Positions 35,148 to 44,258 of a stretch of DNA of 64,000 bases are shown here, in pieces. Both the position numbers and the translations under genes were made by a program. The notes below the pieces were generated by a model. It worked only from the letters and a program-made list of their open reading frames with translations. It was not told where the DNA came from and did not search any database. The number at the start of each line of letters is the position of its first letter. Positions within the stretch are counted from its first letter, which is position 1. Source of the DNA: Solidesulfovibrio fructosivorans JJ] (GTDB lineage Bacteria; Desulfobacterota; Desulfovibrionia; Desulfovibrionales; Desulfovibrionaceae); NCBI RefSeq assembly GCF_000179555.1, contig NZ_AECZ01000009.1:62001-126000 (forward strand), written 5' to 3'.

Positions 35148-36242
35148 CTACCGGCGAAAAAGCCCTTTCAGCCCGTGCGGTTCGCAGCGCAGGTACTGGT
35201 CCGGCGCGTCGACCTTGTCGCCCAGGGCGGCGGCGGCGTGCCAGGGCCAGCGCGGATCGTAAAGCATGCCCCGTGCCAGGGCGACCATATCGGCCTGGCC
35301 GGTGACGACGATGGTTTCGGCCAGGGCCGGGTCGGTGATGAGCCCCACGGCGATGGTGGGCAGTCCGGTTTCGCGGCGGATGCGTTCGGCGAAGGGGGCC
35401 TGGTAGCCGGGGGCGAGGGGAATTTGTTGTTTGGGGGACAGGCCGCCCGAGGAAACGTGGATGTAGTCGCAGCCGAGTTTTTTGATTTCGCGGGCAAAGG
35501 CGACGCTGTCCTCGATGTCCCAGCCGCCAGGGACCCAGTCCGTGGCCGAGATGCGGATGCCGAGGATACGGTTTCGGGGCAGCGCCTTGCGCACGGCTTT
35601 GACGATGCGCAGCGGGAAGCACATGCGGTTTTCGAGGCTGCCGCCGCAGTCGTCGTCGCGGGTGTTGGAAAGCGGCGAGAGGAACTGGTGCAGCAGGTAG
35701 CCGTGGGCGCAGTGGATTTCCACGCCGGCCAGATCCAGGGCGTCGGCGCGCTTGGCGGCGTCGACGAAGGCTTGCTCGATGCGGTCGAGTCCGGCGGCGT
35801 CAAGGGCGTGGGGCGGGATTTCTTCCGGTTCGTAAGGGATGGCCGAGGGGGCTTCGGGCGCCCAGCCGCCATGGTCCGGGGGGATTTGCGCGCCGCCTTC
35901 CCAGGGGTTGGCCGTGGAGGCCTTGCGGCCGGCGTGGGCAAGCTGCACCAGGATGGGGATGGACGCGCAGGCCCGCACGGCGGTCAGCGTGCGGCGCAGG
36001 GAGTCTTCGTGGGCTTTGGACCACAGGCCCAGGTCCTGGGCCGAGATGCGGCCCTGGGGTTCCACGGCCGTGGCTTCGATGATGAGCGCGCCGGCCCCGG
36101 ATATGGCCAAATGGCCGAGGTGCATGGCGTGCCAGTAGGTGGGGTGGCCGTTTTCGGCCGAGTATTGGCACATGGGCGCGATGATGATGCGGTTTTTAAG
36201 CGTTCGCGGCCCGATTTTGACGGGAGAGAAAAGAACACTCAT
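35148..36242 (-). CDS. NADH:flavin oxidoreductase, old yellow enzyme family (YqjM-like)
   Basis: A 364-residue FMN-dependent ene-reductase. It starts LFSPVKIGPRTLKNRIIIAPMCQYS, with the flavin-tuning Cys typical of the YqjM/XenA class; HYFG-type substrate histidines appear as VEIHCAHGYLLHQFLSP near residue 178; SLENRMCFPLRIVKAVRKALP near 208 and VGLITDPALAETIVVTGQADMVALARGMLYDPRWPW near 315 complete the barrel. GGAGG precedes the ATG. Physiological substrate unknown. Confidence 0.92.
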   Translation of the reverse strand: MSVLFSPVKIGPRTLKNRIIIAPMCQYSAENGHPTYWHAMHLGHLAISGAGALIIEATAVEPQGRISAQDLGLWSKAHEDSLRRTLTAVRACASIPILVQLAHAGRKASTANPWEGGAQIPPDHGGWAPEAPSAIPYEPEEIPPHALDAAGLDRIEQAFVDAAKRADALDLAGVEIHCAHGYLLHQFLSPLSNTRDDDCGGSLENRMCFPLRIVKAVRKALPRNRILGIRISATDWVPGGWDIEDSVAFAREIKKLGCDYIHVSSGGLSPKQQIPLAPGYQAPFAERIRRETGLPTIAVGLITDPALAETIVVTGQADMVALARGMLYDPRWPWHAAAALGDKVDAPDQYLRCEPHGLKGLFRR

Positions 36243-36320
36243 GGGTAGGCCTCCGGATGTTTGCCTTTTTGTAGCGCCGGCGGCGGCGGGCAACAAGGGG
36301 AGGACGCGTTTTTTGCGGGG

Positions 36321-37427
36321 CTACAAAATAAGCAGGGCGGAGAGCAGCGCCAGGCCCAGGGCCGCGCCGCACAGGGCGGGCGTATTGGGAACGAGGCCGC
36401 GCCGGATGTCCCGCGAGGGATAGAGGGCCAGGGCGTCGCCGACCAGCCAGGCCGCGGCCAGGGCCGGAAGATGGGGAAAGAGGTTTCCCGCCACGCCCTG
36501 GTAGGCGAGCAGCAGCCCCAGGAACGCGCCGGCTTCGGCCATACCGATGGCGAGGTCCCGGGACTGGTCTTCGCGCAATCCCGGCAACGTGACGCGTCCG
36601 GCCAGGGCGGCGACGGCCGCGATGCAAACGGCCAGGTAGGTGAGCGCCGTGGCCACCGCCCGCGCGCCGCCGCCGAGGACCGTGCCGATGGCCGCCGGAA
36701 CGGCGGGGACGGCCGACACCGGGCATTGCCATTGCCAGGCGGCCAGGCGCGTTTCGAGAAGCCCCGATACGGGCAGCAGCAGCACGAAGCCGAGGGCCAT
36801 GACCGACAGCCATGTTTCGGGTCCCCGGCCGCCCGGCGATCCGGCGGCGCAGAGGATGCCGGCCACGCAGCAGGCAAGCCCCATGTCCAGGCTGGCGTTG
36901 AGCGGCGTGAGCTTGGGGATGGCGACGAACTGGACGAAAAGCGCGCCCAGGGCGGCCGCGCCGGCCAGGGCGGCGGGCAGGCGGGCGGCATTTTTTCCTT
37001 CCTGGCGGCAGCCGACCGTGCCGGTCAGCATCCAGACGAGCCCAAGGCACAGCCCCGAGGGCACGAACGCGCCGATGGCGGCGCCGCTTACGGCCAGGGG
37101 CGAGAGGGCGGTCGCGCCGCCGACGATGGCGCCCGGCCGGGCCAGGCGCGGCAACAGCAGGGAAAGGGGCAGGATGATGGCGAGAAACCCCAGCGCCGGC
37201 CCGAGGCTGTCCGCCGGGTCGCGGTCGGGCCAGAGCCGGCCGGGCAGGGCCGCGCCCACGGCGATGGCCAGGGGGAGCAGGGCCATGGCCGCCCCCATGG
37301 CGGCTTCGTTGCCGCAGTAGGCGAGCAGCAGTTCGCGCAGAAGCAGGCAGGTCGCGCCGGCCCCGGCGAATCCCAGGGCCAGGGCGGCGGGCAGGGGCCG
37401 TCCGGTGTGAGGCGTTTGGGTCGTCAT
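36321..37427 (-). CDS. Polytopic membrane protein of unknown function
   Basis: A 368-residue protein with roughly ten hydrophobic segments and no soluble domain. Its opening (LLLRELLLAYCGNEAAMGAAMALLPLAI) resembles the membrane half of MFS/spermidine synthase fusion proteins, but the catalytic half is absent; this likeness is from memory and weak. The start shares an ATGA overlap with the mechanosensitive channel gene upstream, so the two are translationally coupled. Confidence 0.75.
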   Translation of the reverse strand: MTTQTPHTGRPLPAALALGFAGAGATCLLLRELLLAYCGNEAAMGAAMALLPLAIAVGAALPGRLWPDRDPADSLGPALGFLAIILPLSLLLPRLARPGAIVGGATALSPLAVSGAAIGAFVPSGLCLGLVWMLTGTVGCRQEGKNAARLPAALAGAAALGALFVQFVAIPKLTPLNASLDMGLACCVAGILCAAGSPGGRGPETWLSVMALGFVLLLPVSGLLETRLAAWQWQCPVSAVPAVPAAIGTVLGGGARAVATALTYLAVCIAAVAALAGRVTLPGLREDQSRDLAIGMAEAGAFLGLLLAYQGVAGNLFPHLPALAAAWLVGDALALYPSRDIRRGLVPNTPALCGAALGLALLSALLIL

Positions 37428-38917
37428 AAAAAGAGCTTGCAGAAGCGGGCAAAGAGGGTTGTCGCTTCGTCCGGCGTCCCGGGCGCCCTGGCGGAGCGGT
37501 TGGCGGCGGCGCGGGCGGTGAAAATCTCCCGCACACGGTCGATGATCTCGGGATGGCGGGACAGGACCATGCGGAATCCCTCCCGGTCCACCTCCAGGCC
37601 GCGCGTGGCCTCGACGGCGCGCACGTCGGCCTGGCGCGGCTCGCCGGTCAGAAGCGCCATTTCGCCGAAAATCTGGCCCGCCGCCAGCCGGGCCACTTCC
37701 TTGCCGTCAATGACCACGGCCACAAGCCCGGACAGGATGAAGCACATGGTCGTGCCCTGTTCGCCCCTGGCCACGATGGTCTGTCCCGGGACGAACTGGC
37801 GGATCACGGACACCCTGGCCAGCATCTCCATTTCGGCGTCGGTCAGTCCGGCGAGCAGCTCCACCTCGCTTAGGGCGGCCAGACCCTCGGGGCGGCCGCG
37901 ATCCGGGGCCGGAGCGTCCATGATGACGCGCCGCGCCGGGGCCGGAATCTCGATGCCGCGTTCCAGGAACTCGTACCAGACGGTCGAGAGCACGGCATCG
38001 GCGGCGGCGAGGCGTCCGTTGAAGGCGCGGATGTAGTAAATGGCGGAGTAGACCAGCCGGTCCGATTCGATGCTGTACAGCCGGGCCACGGGCGACGGGT
38101 TTGCCACCACGCCCTCGGCCCGGGACAGGGCCGTCTGGATGGCCGACTTGACCTTGACCGGCGGCGCGTCGAGGGGGGCCGGCACGTGGAGGATCTGGCG
38201 CAGGTATTTTTCGGGCCGGCTGTAGTTGACGAGCCGGTCCTTGGCCACGGCGTTGTTGGGCAAAAGCACCTCGTTGGCCTCGAGGGTCACCACCTTGGTG
38301 TAGCGCCAGGTGACTTCCGTGACCCGACCCTCGATGTCGCCGGCCTTGATCCAGTCGCCCTCGACGAAGGGCTTTTCCATCTGCAGGAGCAGGCCGGAGA
38401 AAAGGCTGCCGATGGTGTCCTGCATGGACAGGCCGACGACGGCGGTGAGGATGGCCGAGGAAGTGAGCAGGGAGCCGAGCTGGATGTCGAGCAGTTGCCG
38501 CAGGCCCCAGCCGACGAGCACGGCCAGGATGCAGAATTTGAGCAGGTCCTGAAGGATGTGGCGTCCGGGCCGGCCGGAGCCGCGCGCGGGCGCGAGCTGC
38601 GCGTAGACGAAGTCCACCCCGTTGCAACCGGCCAGCCAGAGCATGGCCAGTGCGGCCAGGGTCATGGCTGTTTCGCCGGAGTCGGCGGCGTTGGGCGGCA
38701 GCAGCCAGGACAGGCCCCATAAAAGCGCCAGGCCGCAGAGCCACTTGACGAGGCCCCCCAGAGGGCGGCTAATGACGCCCCGGCGCCACAGCCACCGCAG
38801 CAGGGCCGTTACGAGCAGAAAAACGGCGACGGCCGCGCCCAGCCGCCAGCCGACGCCGATGGTCACGCGGCCAAGTTCGGGCAATGATGCGGGCAGGGAA
38901 ACGGCGGACGCGGGCAA
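37424..38917 (-). CDS. MscS-type mechanosensitive channel with cyclic-nucleotide-binding domain
   Basis: A 497-residue channel: four or so membrane segments to about residue 190, with the pore/gate segment SAILTAVVGLSMQDTIGSLFSGLLLQ, then the MscS beta domain (DWIKAGDIEGRVTEVTWRYTKVVT, NNAVAKDRLVNYS) to about 330. Residues about 350-465 form a cyclic-nucleotide-binding domain (FVPGQTIVARGEQGTTMCFILSG, GQIFGEMALLTGEPRQADVRA), with the GEMALL-R phosphate-binding cassette present. Such fusions suggest gating or modulation by cAMP or cGMP. It overlaps the downstream membrane protein gene by four bases. Confidence 0.9.
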   Translation of the reverse strand: MPASAVSLPASLPELGRVTIGVGWRLGAAVAVFLLVTALLRWLWRRGVISRPLGGLVKWLCGLALLWGLSWLLPPNAADSGETAMTLAALAMLWLAGCNGVDFVYAQLAPARGSGRPGRHILQDLLKFCILAVLVGWGLRQLLDIQLGSLLTSSAILTAVVGLSMQDTIGSLFSGLLLQMEKPFVEGDWIKAGDIEGRVTEVTWRYTKVVTLEANEVLLPNNAVAKDRLVNYSRPEKYLRQILHVPAPLDAPPVKVKSAIQTALSRAEGVVANPSPVARLYSIESDRLVYSAIYYIRAFNGRLAAADAVLSTVWYEFLERGIEIPAPARRVIMDAPAPDRGRPEGLAALSEVELLAGLTDAEMEMLARVSVIRQFVPGQTIVARGEQGTTMCFILSGLVAVVIDGKEVARLAAGQIFGEMALLTGEPRQADVRAVEATRGLEVDREGFRMVLSRHPEIIDRVREIFTARAAANRSARAPGTPDEATTLFARFCKLFL

Positions 38918-39008
38918 GCGGACGGCTCCTTTTTGGCGTTGGCATGTCCCTACGTGTCCCGTGCTCCGGCGTCAACGCGGCGCGCAAACGACAAAGGAAG
39001 CGTATACG

Positions 39009-39836
39009 GTGTCGAGAAAAAAGAAGCGTGAACGCCCCGATCCGGCCAGCCTCGGCCTACCGGCCGGCGGGGTGGAGAGCCATGCCCACCTGGACGTGGA
39101 GGAGTTCGCCCCGGAGGAGATCGGGCCTGTGCTCGACCGGGCGGCGGCGGCCGGGGTGTCGGCCGTGGGCAACGTGTTTTTGGGGCCGGCCGCCTATCTG
39201 GCCCATCGGGACTTCTTCAAGGACCGGCCGGAAGTCTTTTACATCCTGGGCGTGCATCCCTGCGACGCGGACAAGATGGCCGCCGGAGACATGGCGGCCA
39301 TGGAAGCGGCCTTTCGCGACGAGGCGCGGCTTCGGGCCGTGGGCGAGATCGGGCTCGATTATTACTGGGACGTGTCCACCTCCGCGACGCAGCAGCGCGT
39401 GTTCCGGGAGCAGCTGGAACTGGCCAGGAGCCTCGACGTGCCGGTGGTCATCCACAGCCGCGAGGCCGAAAGGGACACCCTGGCCATTCTCGACGACATG
39501 GGGTTCAAGGACCGGCCGCTGGTGTGGCACTGCTTCGGCGGCGGAACCTGGCTGGCCGGTGAGGTCTTTTCCCGGGGCTGGCTGGCCTCGATCCCGGGGC
39601 CGGTGACCTACGCCAAGAACACCGATCTGGCCGAAGCGGTGGCGGCCATGGATTTGTCCCGCATCCTCCTGGAAACCGATACGCCCTACCTCGCGCCCGA
39701 ACCCTGGCGCGGCAAGCGCAACGAGCCGGCGCTGATCGCCTTCACCGCCCAGCGCGTGGCCGCGCTCATGGAACGCGACCCGGCCGAGGTCTGGCTCACG
39801 ACCGGCGACAACGCACGAAGGTTTTTCGGGGTATAG
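39009..39836 (+). CDS. TatD-family metal-dependent hydrolase
   Basis: A 275-residue TIM-barrel nuclease/deoxyribonuclease. Metal ligands H25 and H27 are in ESHAHLD; GEIGLDYYWD near 115, VIHSREAERDTL near 145, VWHCFGGG near 170 and ETDTPYLAPEPWRGKRNEP near 221 are all TatD signatures. The start is a GTG at 39009 after AAGGAAG; the open frame before it reads through the promoter of the divergent channel gene. A composite two-hairpin element follows the stop. Confidence 0.92.
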   Translation: MSRKKKRERPDPASLGLPAGGVESHAHLDVEEFAPEEIGPVLDRAAAAGVSAVGNVFLGPAAYLAHRDFFKDRPEVFYILGVHPCDADKMAAGDMAAMEAAFRDEARLRAVGEIGLDYYWDVSTSATQQRVFREQLELARSLDVPVVIHSREAERDTLAILDDMGFKDRPLVWHCFGGGTWLAGEVFSRGWLASIPGPVTYAKNTDLAEAVAAMDLSRILLETDTPYLAPEPWRGKRNEPALIAFTAQRVAALMERDPAEVWLTTGDNARRFFGV

Positions 39837-39851
39837 GAAGGGGAAGGAGAT

Positions 39852-39996
39852 GCGAGAGGGGGACCCTTTTTGAAAAAAGGGGCCCCCTCTCGCGCTCTCC
39901 CCTCCCAAAAACTTCTTACGGTGACAGGCTGTTACCGATAAAAGTCTTTGGGAAGGGGGTCCGGGGGGAACCCTTTCTACAGAAAGGGTTCCCCCC
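39852..39996. repeat. Composite two-hairpin intergenic element, copy A
   Basis: Hairpin one at 39852-39893 (GCGAGAGGGGG-type arms), conserved linker GCTCTCCCCTCCC, a middle with a small palindrome (CGGTGACAG-G-CTGTTACCG, 39919-39937), conserved linker AAAGTCTTTGGGAAGGGGG, then hairpin two at 39963-39996 (16-base GGGGGGAACCC-type arms). It fills the space between the convergent tatD and transporter genes and presumably terminates both. Confidence 0.8.
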
Positions 39997-40001
39997 AGCT
40001 C

Positions 40002-41435
40002 TTATCCACCCATGGTCAGCATCCAGGGGATGCCGACGGCCAGGAACACGCCCAGGAAGATCAGGCCGAAGATGAATCCCAGCCGCCAGAAGTCCTTGGC
40101 CGGGATGTAGCCGCTGCCGTAGTAGATGGGCGAGGGGCCGGTGGCGAACGGCGTCAGGATGCCCATGATGCCGAGGCTTGTGCCGAGCATGAGCGCCATG
40201 ACCTTCATGTTCATCCCCGGCACCGCCGCCGCGGCCGTGAGGAACACCGCCATCAGCGCCGTGACGTGGGCCGTGACGCTGGCGAAGATGTAATGGATGG
40301 CGAAAAAGACCACCACCAGCGCCACCATGACCGTGGTCAGGGAGTAGCCGGCCAGGTGCGCGGCCACGCCCTGGGCGAACCAGGTGAGAAAGCCCGTCTT
40401 GGCGAGCCCCCCGGCCAGGGCCACCAGGGTGGCGAACCACATGAGCACGTTCCAGGCCTGCTTGTTGGCGAGCAGGTCGTCCCAGGTGATGACCTTGAAA
40501 AGGAGCATCAGGCACAGGGCGATGAAGGCCGTGGTGGTGGAATTGAGGAACTTGCCGCCGAATATCCACAACAGCAGGGCGAAAAGCGCCAGCCCGGCCA
40601 TGGTCAGCTCTTTGCGGCTGATCGGGCCCATGGCCTCGAGTTCCTTGCCGGCCCAGATCGGGGCGTCGGCGCTTTCCTTCTGGGTCGGCGGGTAGATGAA
40701 GTAGGACAAAAGCGGCACGGCCAGGAAAAGGATGATGCCCACCGGCGCGATGGCCACGAACCAGGTGGTCCAGTCCAGGCGGATGTTGGCCGTTTTTTCG
40801 ATCACGGACACGGCGAGCAGGTTTGGGGCCAGCCCGGTGAGGAACAGCGAGCTGGTCACGCAGGTCGTGGCCAGGGCCACCCACATGATGTAGGAGCCGA
40901 TCTTGCGCGGCTCGTTGTCCGGGGTGGAGCCGTACAGCGGCGGGATGTTCTTGATGATGGGAAAGATGGTGCCGCCGCTTCGGGCCGTGTTGGAGGGCAT
41001 GAACGGGGCCAGGACGGCGTCGGCGCAGGCCACGGCGTAGCCGAGTCCCAGGGTCTTTTTGCCGAGCACCTTGATGAGCGTCAGGGAAATGCGCCGGCCG
41101 AGGCCGGTTTTTTCGTAGCCCAGGGCGAACATGAAGGCGATGAAGATCAGCCAGACCGTGCCGTTGGAAAAACCCGACAGAGCCCAGCTGATGGCTTGCG
41201 ACGTCGTGGGCGGGGTCGGCGGCTTGACAGGCACCAGCCGGAACAGCGCGGCCAGGGTCACGCCCATGACGCCGATGGCCGCCGCCGGAATCGGCTCGAA
41301 CACGAGCCCCACCACCACGGCGGCGAAAATGGCGAAATAGTGCCAGGCATACGGAGCCAGACCGGCCGGAACCGGCAGGGCGGCCAGCGCCAGACCGACG
41401 ACCACGGGGAGCAGGGCTTTAAGGGGCAACTTCAC
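40002..41435 (-). CDS. Divalent anion:Na+ symporter (DASS/SLC13 family)
   Basis: A 477-residue, 11-12 segment carrier of the CitT/SODiT type for di- or tricarboxylates. Typical: PIPAAAIGVMGVTLAAL near 48, the substrate/sodium motif APFMPSNTARSGGTIFPI near 144, and the second half motif near 425 (FATGPSPIYYGSGYIP). The start is GTG at 41435 with GGAGG nine bases upstream. The substrate (malate, 2-oxoglutarate, sulfate or similar) cannot be told from sequence; dicarboxylates are most likely for this subgroup. Confidence 0.92.
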   Translation of the reverse strand: MKLPLKALLPVVVGLALAALPVPAGLAPYAWHYFAIFAAVVVGLVFEPIPAAAIGVMGVTLAALFRLVPVKPPTPPTTSQAISWALSGFSNGTVWLIFIAFMFALGYEKTGLGRRISLTLIKVLGKKTLGLGYAVACADAVLAPFMPSNTARSGGTIFPIIKNIPPLYGSTPDNEPRKIGSYIMWVALATTCVTSSLFLTGLAPNLLAVSVIEKTANIRLDWTTWFVAIAPVGIILFLAVPLLSYFIYPPTQKESADAPIWAGKELEAMGPISRKELTMAGLALFALLLWIFGGKFLNSTTTAFIALCLMLLFKVITWDDLLANKQAWNVLMWFATLVALAGGLAKTGFLTWFAQGVAAHLAGYSLTTVMVALVVVFFAIHYIFASVTAHVTALMAVFLTAAAAVPGMNMKVMALMLGTSLGIMGILTPFATGPSPIYYGSGYIPAKDFWRLGFIFGLIFLGVFLAVGIPWMLTMGG

Positions 41436-41463
41436 GGGGAGCCTCCTTGTGTTGGCTGGGGCA

Positions 41464-41483
41464 CCCGAATCCGATCATTCGGG
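41464..41483. promoter_or_regulatory. Palindrome upstream of the DASS transporter
   Basis: CCCGAAT-CCGATC-ATTCGGG, a perfect 7-base palindrome located 29 bases upstream of the transporter start, in a position suited to an operator or to a short leader hairpin. Confidence 0.3.
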
Positions 41484-41704
41484 AGGATGGTTCCATGATA
41501 ACGGGTCCATCCTGTTGATACAATCTGATTATGGCATGTGGTTAGCAAAATCGCGACAAGCGGGGCGAATAGGCGGCGAAGCACGCCGGCCCGGGGTGTG
41601 GGAACGGTTTTTTACCCTGGGACGGCAAGGCGTTTTCCGGTAAAACGGCGACGGGACGTCGGGGAACTGCATTTGGTTCCTCCGGGGAGCGTAAGGAAGA
41701 ATGT

Positions 41705-42829
41705 ATGGAAAACCTCAAAAGAAGGTTGATCGACGACCCGCGTTACAGATGTCGGCGGGAGGCGTGTCTTAAGCGCCCCACGGTCTTCATTGCCCTGACC
41801 GGGCATTGCAATCTGGCCTGCGCCTACTGCTCGACCCGAAACGTCCGCCGGGAGCACCGCAACATGGATACGGCCCTGGCCCGGCGTATCGTGGACCAGT
41901 GCCTGGCCAACGACTGGCCCTTTTCCTTCGGCCAGACCTACGAGCCGTTCCTGCATCCCGAAGTGGAGCGGGTGATCGCCCATGTCGCGGCCGGAGGGCA
42001 GCTTTTTTCCTGCGCCACCAACGGATTGGCCATCAGGAAAAGCGCCTACGACCTGCCCATGCGCCTGCTTTTAAGCTACAGCGCCACGCCGGAGGATTTT
42101 GCCCTGCGCGGGGCGCGGCTGTCCTTTGCCGCCTACCGGGAGAAGATCCTGGGCTTTTTGCGCCACCGCATCCGCCGTCGCGTGTCCGGTACGATCGCCG
42201 TGCAGATCGCCGATTACGGCATCTTCAGGGACGGGGTGGACTATTCCAAGGCCATCGGCGATGTGGACGGGATCGTGGCCAAGACGCGTGAACTCGCCGC
42301 GCTGCTCGGCCTGGATGACGCGGCCGCGCCGGACTTCAGGCGGGAGGACATCGCCGCGCGAAGGCCTCTGGTGCTTTTCGCGGACGGGGAGACCGTCATC
42401 CAGGTCCAGCCGACCAAGATCATGCCCAACAGCTACGACGCCTTCGTTCCCCTGGAATCGACCGCCGCGCCGCGCGGGTATTGCGACTCCTGCCACACCA
42501 TGCTTTCGATCCAGGCCGACGGCACGGCGGCCTTTTGCTGTTGCGACCCCACGGCCCGGGCCACGGCCGGGCGGATCACGGCGGAGACGGACCTGCGCGA
42601 ATTCTGGCTCGGGCCGTCCATGTCGCGCATACGGGCCGCCTTCGACGCCTTTGCCCCGGCGCATCCCTTTTGCACCCAATGCCTGGCCAACGTTTCGGAA
42701 CACATAAAGCCGCTTCTGACCGTGGTCGATCCCGGGCTGGTGGCGGCCATTTTGCGCGACCAGGGCGTCACGGACGATCTGCCCTGGTTTTCCTTTCCCG
42801 GAGAGGCACCCGGCGCGCACGGACAATAG
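41705..42829 (+). CDS. Radical SAM protein with SPASM-like C-terminal cysteines
   Basis: A 374-residue radical SAM enzyme. The cluster motif CNLACAYC gives C35, C39, C42. After the barrel comes a cysteine-rich tail: C260-x2-C263, CCC near 279-281, and CTQC near 328-331, as in SPASM or twitch domains that hold auxiliary 4Fe-4S clusters; the SIQADGTAAFCC segment is typical of that region. The N-terminal 25 residues are basic. The product of the reaction is unknown. An unrecognised 213-residue protein is encoded 74 bases downstream in the same direction. Confidence 0.88.
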   Translation: MENLKRRLIDDPRYRCRREACLKRPTVFIALTGHCNLACAYCSTRNVRREHRNMDTALARRIVDQCLANDWPFSFGQTYEPFLHPEVERVIAHVAAGGQLFSCATNGLAIRKSAYDLPMRLLLSYSATPEDFALRGARLSFAAYREKILGFLRHRIRRRVSGTIAVQIADYGIFRDGVDYSKAIGDVDGIVAKTRELAALLGLDDAAAPDFRREDIAARRPLVLFADGETVIQVQPTKIMPNSYDAFVPLESTAAPRGYCDSCHTMLSIQADGTAAFCCCDPTARATAGRITAETDLREFWLGPSMSRIRAAFDAFAPAHPFCTQCLANVSEHIKPLLTVVDPGLVAAILRDQGVTDDLPWFSFPGEAPGAHGQ

Positions 42830-42903
42830 GCCGCCGGGTTGCCCAAAAGCCGCGCCGGATGTAGGGTCTCCGGCAACCCGCAACCCCCCGGAGGCGCACC
42901 GCT

Positions 42904-43545
42904 ATGGCCCTTGTCATCACCACCCGCGGCGATATCGACCAGATCATTGTGACCTCGCTGCCCCGCGCCTTCGTGCAGCGGATCTACCGGCACTGCTGGG
43001 GCAAGAACAACACGCCCTATTTCGCGAACAACTGCTTCCGGGGCGTGCTCTATTTCGACGAACGGCTGGCGGCGAAATATGCCGAGGACCAGGGGCTGCC
43101 CTGGCACGGCTGGCTGGCCGCGCCGAAATTCTACCACCGCACCGGCGCGGTCTACGAGCATGGGCTGGGCTTGCGGCTGACCCTTGGCGACGCGGCCGAG
43201 ACGATCACCTCGGTCGGGGTTCCCGTGGTCGAGGAGCGGCCGAAACTGGCGGACTACACCGCGCGTCTGGCCGAGGACGAGGTGCTGTGCCTGTTCGGCT
43301 CGGTGGACAAGGGGGAAATGGTTTTCACCCTGGATGACGTCGAGGGCCCTTTTGATCCGGAAAAGCTGGCCATCCATATCGACCGGCTTGCCGACCTCTA
43401 TTGCGAGGAAACGGTCATCACCGGCATGACCTACGACGGACGGACGCTGTCCATGGAAACCGGCGAATCGCGGGGCAAGAACATGATCGACCCGCTGCTT
43501 GTGAGCGCCGACGGCCGTCTGCTCGACATGTACGATTTCACCTGA
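42904..43545 (+). CDS. Protein of unknown function downstream of radical SAM gene
   Basis: Not recognised. 213 residues, soluble, no signal or membrane segment, rich in acidic residues with conserved-looking patches RIYRHCWGKNNTPYFANNCFRG (about 26-47) and VGVPVVEERPKLADY (about 104-118). GGAGG precedes the ATG at a long spacing of 12. The position after the radical SAM gene suggests a shared transcript, perhaps a substrate or accessory protein, but there is no direct evidence. Confidence 0.75.
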   Translation: MALVITTRGDIDQIIVTSLPRAFVQRIYRHCWGKNNTPYFANNCFRGVLYFDERLAAKYAEDQGLPWHGWLAAPKFYHRTGAVYEHGLGLRLTLGDAAETITSVGVPVVEERPKLADYTARLAEDEVLCLFGSVDKGEMVFTLDDVEGPFDPEKLAIHIDRLADLYCEETVITGMTYDGRTLSMETGESRGKNMIDPLLVSADGRLLDMYDFT

Positions 43546-43693
43546 GCCCCGCGCCGGCTCCCTTTTCTCTCCTGGTGTGGACGGTCGGATCGCGCCCTTG
43601 CTTGACGGCGGCGCGCCTCGTTTCTATACAATACGCGGTATCCTTTTCACGCCATGCGCCGTACGCGGCACGGCATCACCCGGGAGGCAGCTC

Positions 43694-44068
43694 GTGAAAA
43701 CCGTACTGGTCGTGGACGACGACCCGAGTATCCGGGCGCTCATCCGGCTGTACCTGGAAGGCGCGGGCTACGTGGTCATGGAGGCCGCCGACGGCAAGCT
43801 GGCCATGCAGTCCCTGTCCGGGCAGCCGGCCGACCTCGTGGTGCTCGACATCTTCATGCCGGAGATGGACGGGCTGGAGGTCTTGCAGGTGCTGCGCGAG
43901 ACCTGCCGGACGTGCAAGGTTATGGCCATCTCCGGCGGCTCGGCCAAGGTCGGCATGGACCTGCTGGGCCACGCCACCATCTTCGGCGCCGACGACGTGC
44001 TGCAAAAACCCTTCAGCTCCGAAACCCTGCTGGAAAAAGTCGAAGCCCTCATCGGCTTGGCTGCGTAG
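43694..44068 (+). CDS. Single-domain response regulator
   Basis: A 124-residue CheY-like receiver without output domain. Acidic pocket DDD at 8-10, phospho-acceptor D52 in VVLDIFMPEMDG, the switch position in MAISGGS (S80) and K105 in LQKPF are all present. The start is GTG at 43694 with GGGAGG seven bases upstream. No kinase is adjacent; the nearest two-component gene is the receiver-HPt protein on the other strand at 44241. Confidence 0.92.
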   Translation: MKTVLVVDDDPSIRALIRLYLEGAGYVVMEAADGKLAMQSLSGQPADLVVLDIFMPEMDGLEVLQVLRETCRTCKVMAISGGSAKVGMDLLGHATIFGADDVLQKPFSSETLLEKVEALIGLAA

Positions 44069-44095
44069 CATCCCAAGAAGTTAGGAAAAGACAGT

Positions 44096-44258
44096 GCGAG
44101 AGGGGAACCCTTTTTGGAAAAAGGGTTCCCCTCTCGCGCTCTCCCTTCCCAAAAACTTTTTACGGTTAGGGATGTTCTAACGGTAACGCTCCGTAACCGT
44201 TAAAAGTCTTTGGAAGGGGGGCCTGGGGGGAAACTTTTCTTCAGAAAAGTTTCCCCCC
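44096..44258. repeat. Composite two-hairpin intergenic element, copy B
   Basis: Hairpin one at 44096-44137 has perfect 20-base arms (GCGAGAGGGGAACCCTTTTT) with a two-base loop; then GCTCTCCCTTCCC, a middle with further short palindromes around ACGGTTA/TAACGGT, AAAGTCTTTGGAAGGGGG, and hairpin two at 44225-44258 (16-base arms). It lies between convergent response regulator genes, and hairpin two contains the stop codon of the minus-strand gene. Confidence 0.82.

Noticed and set aside
39948-41498. 516-residue open frame on the plus strand
   Set aside because: Antisense to the DASS transporter, extremely Gly/His/Glu/Arg-rich, no family resemblance.
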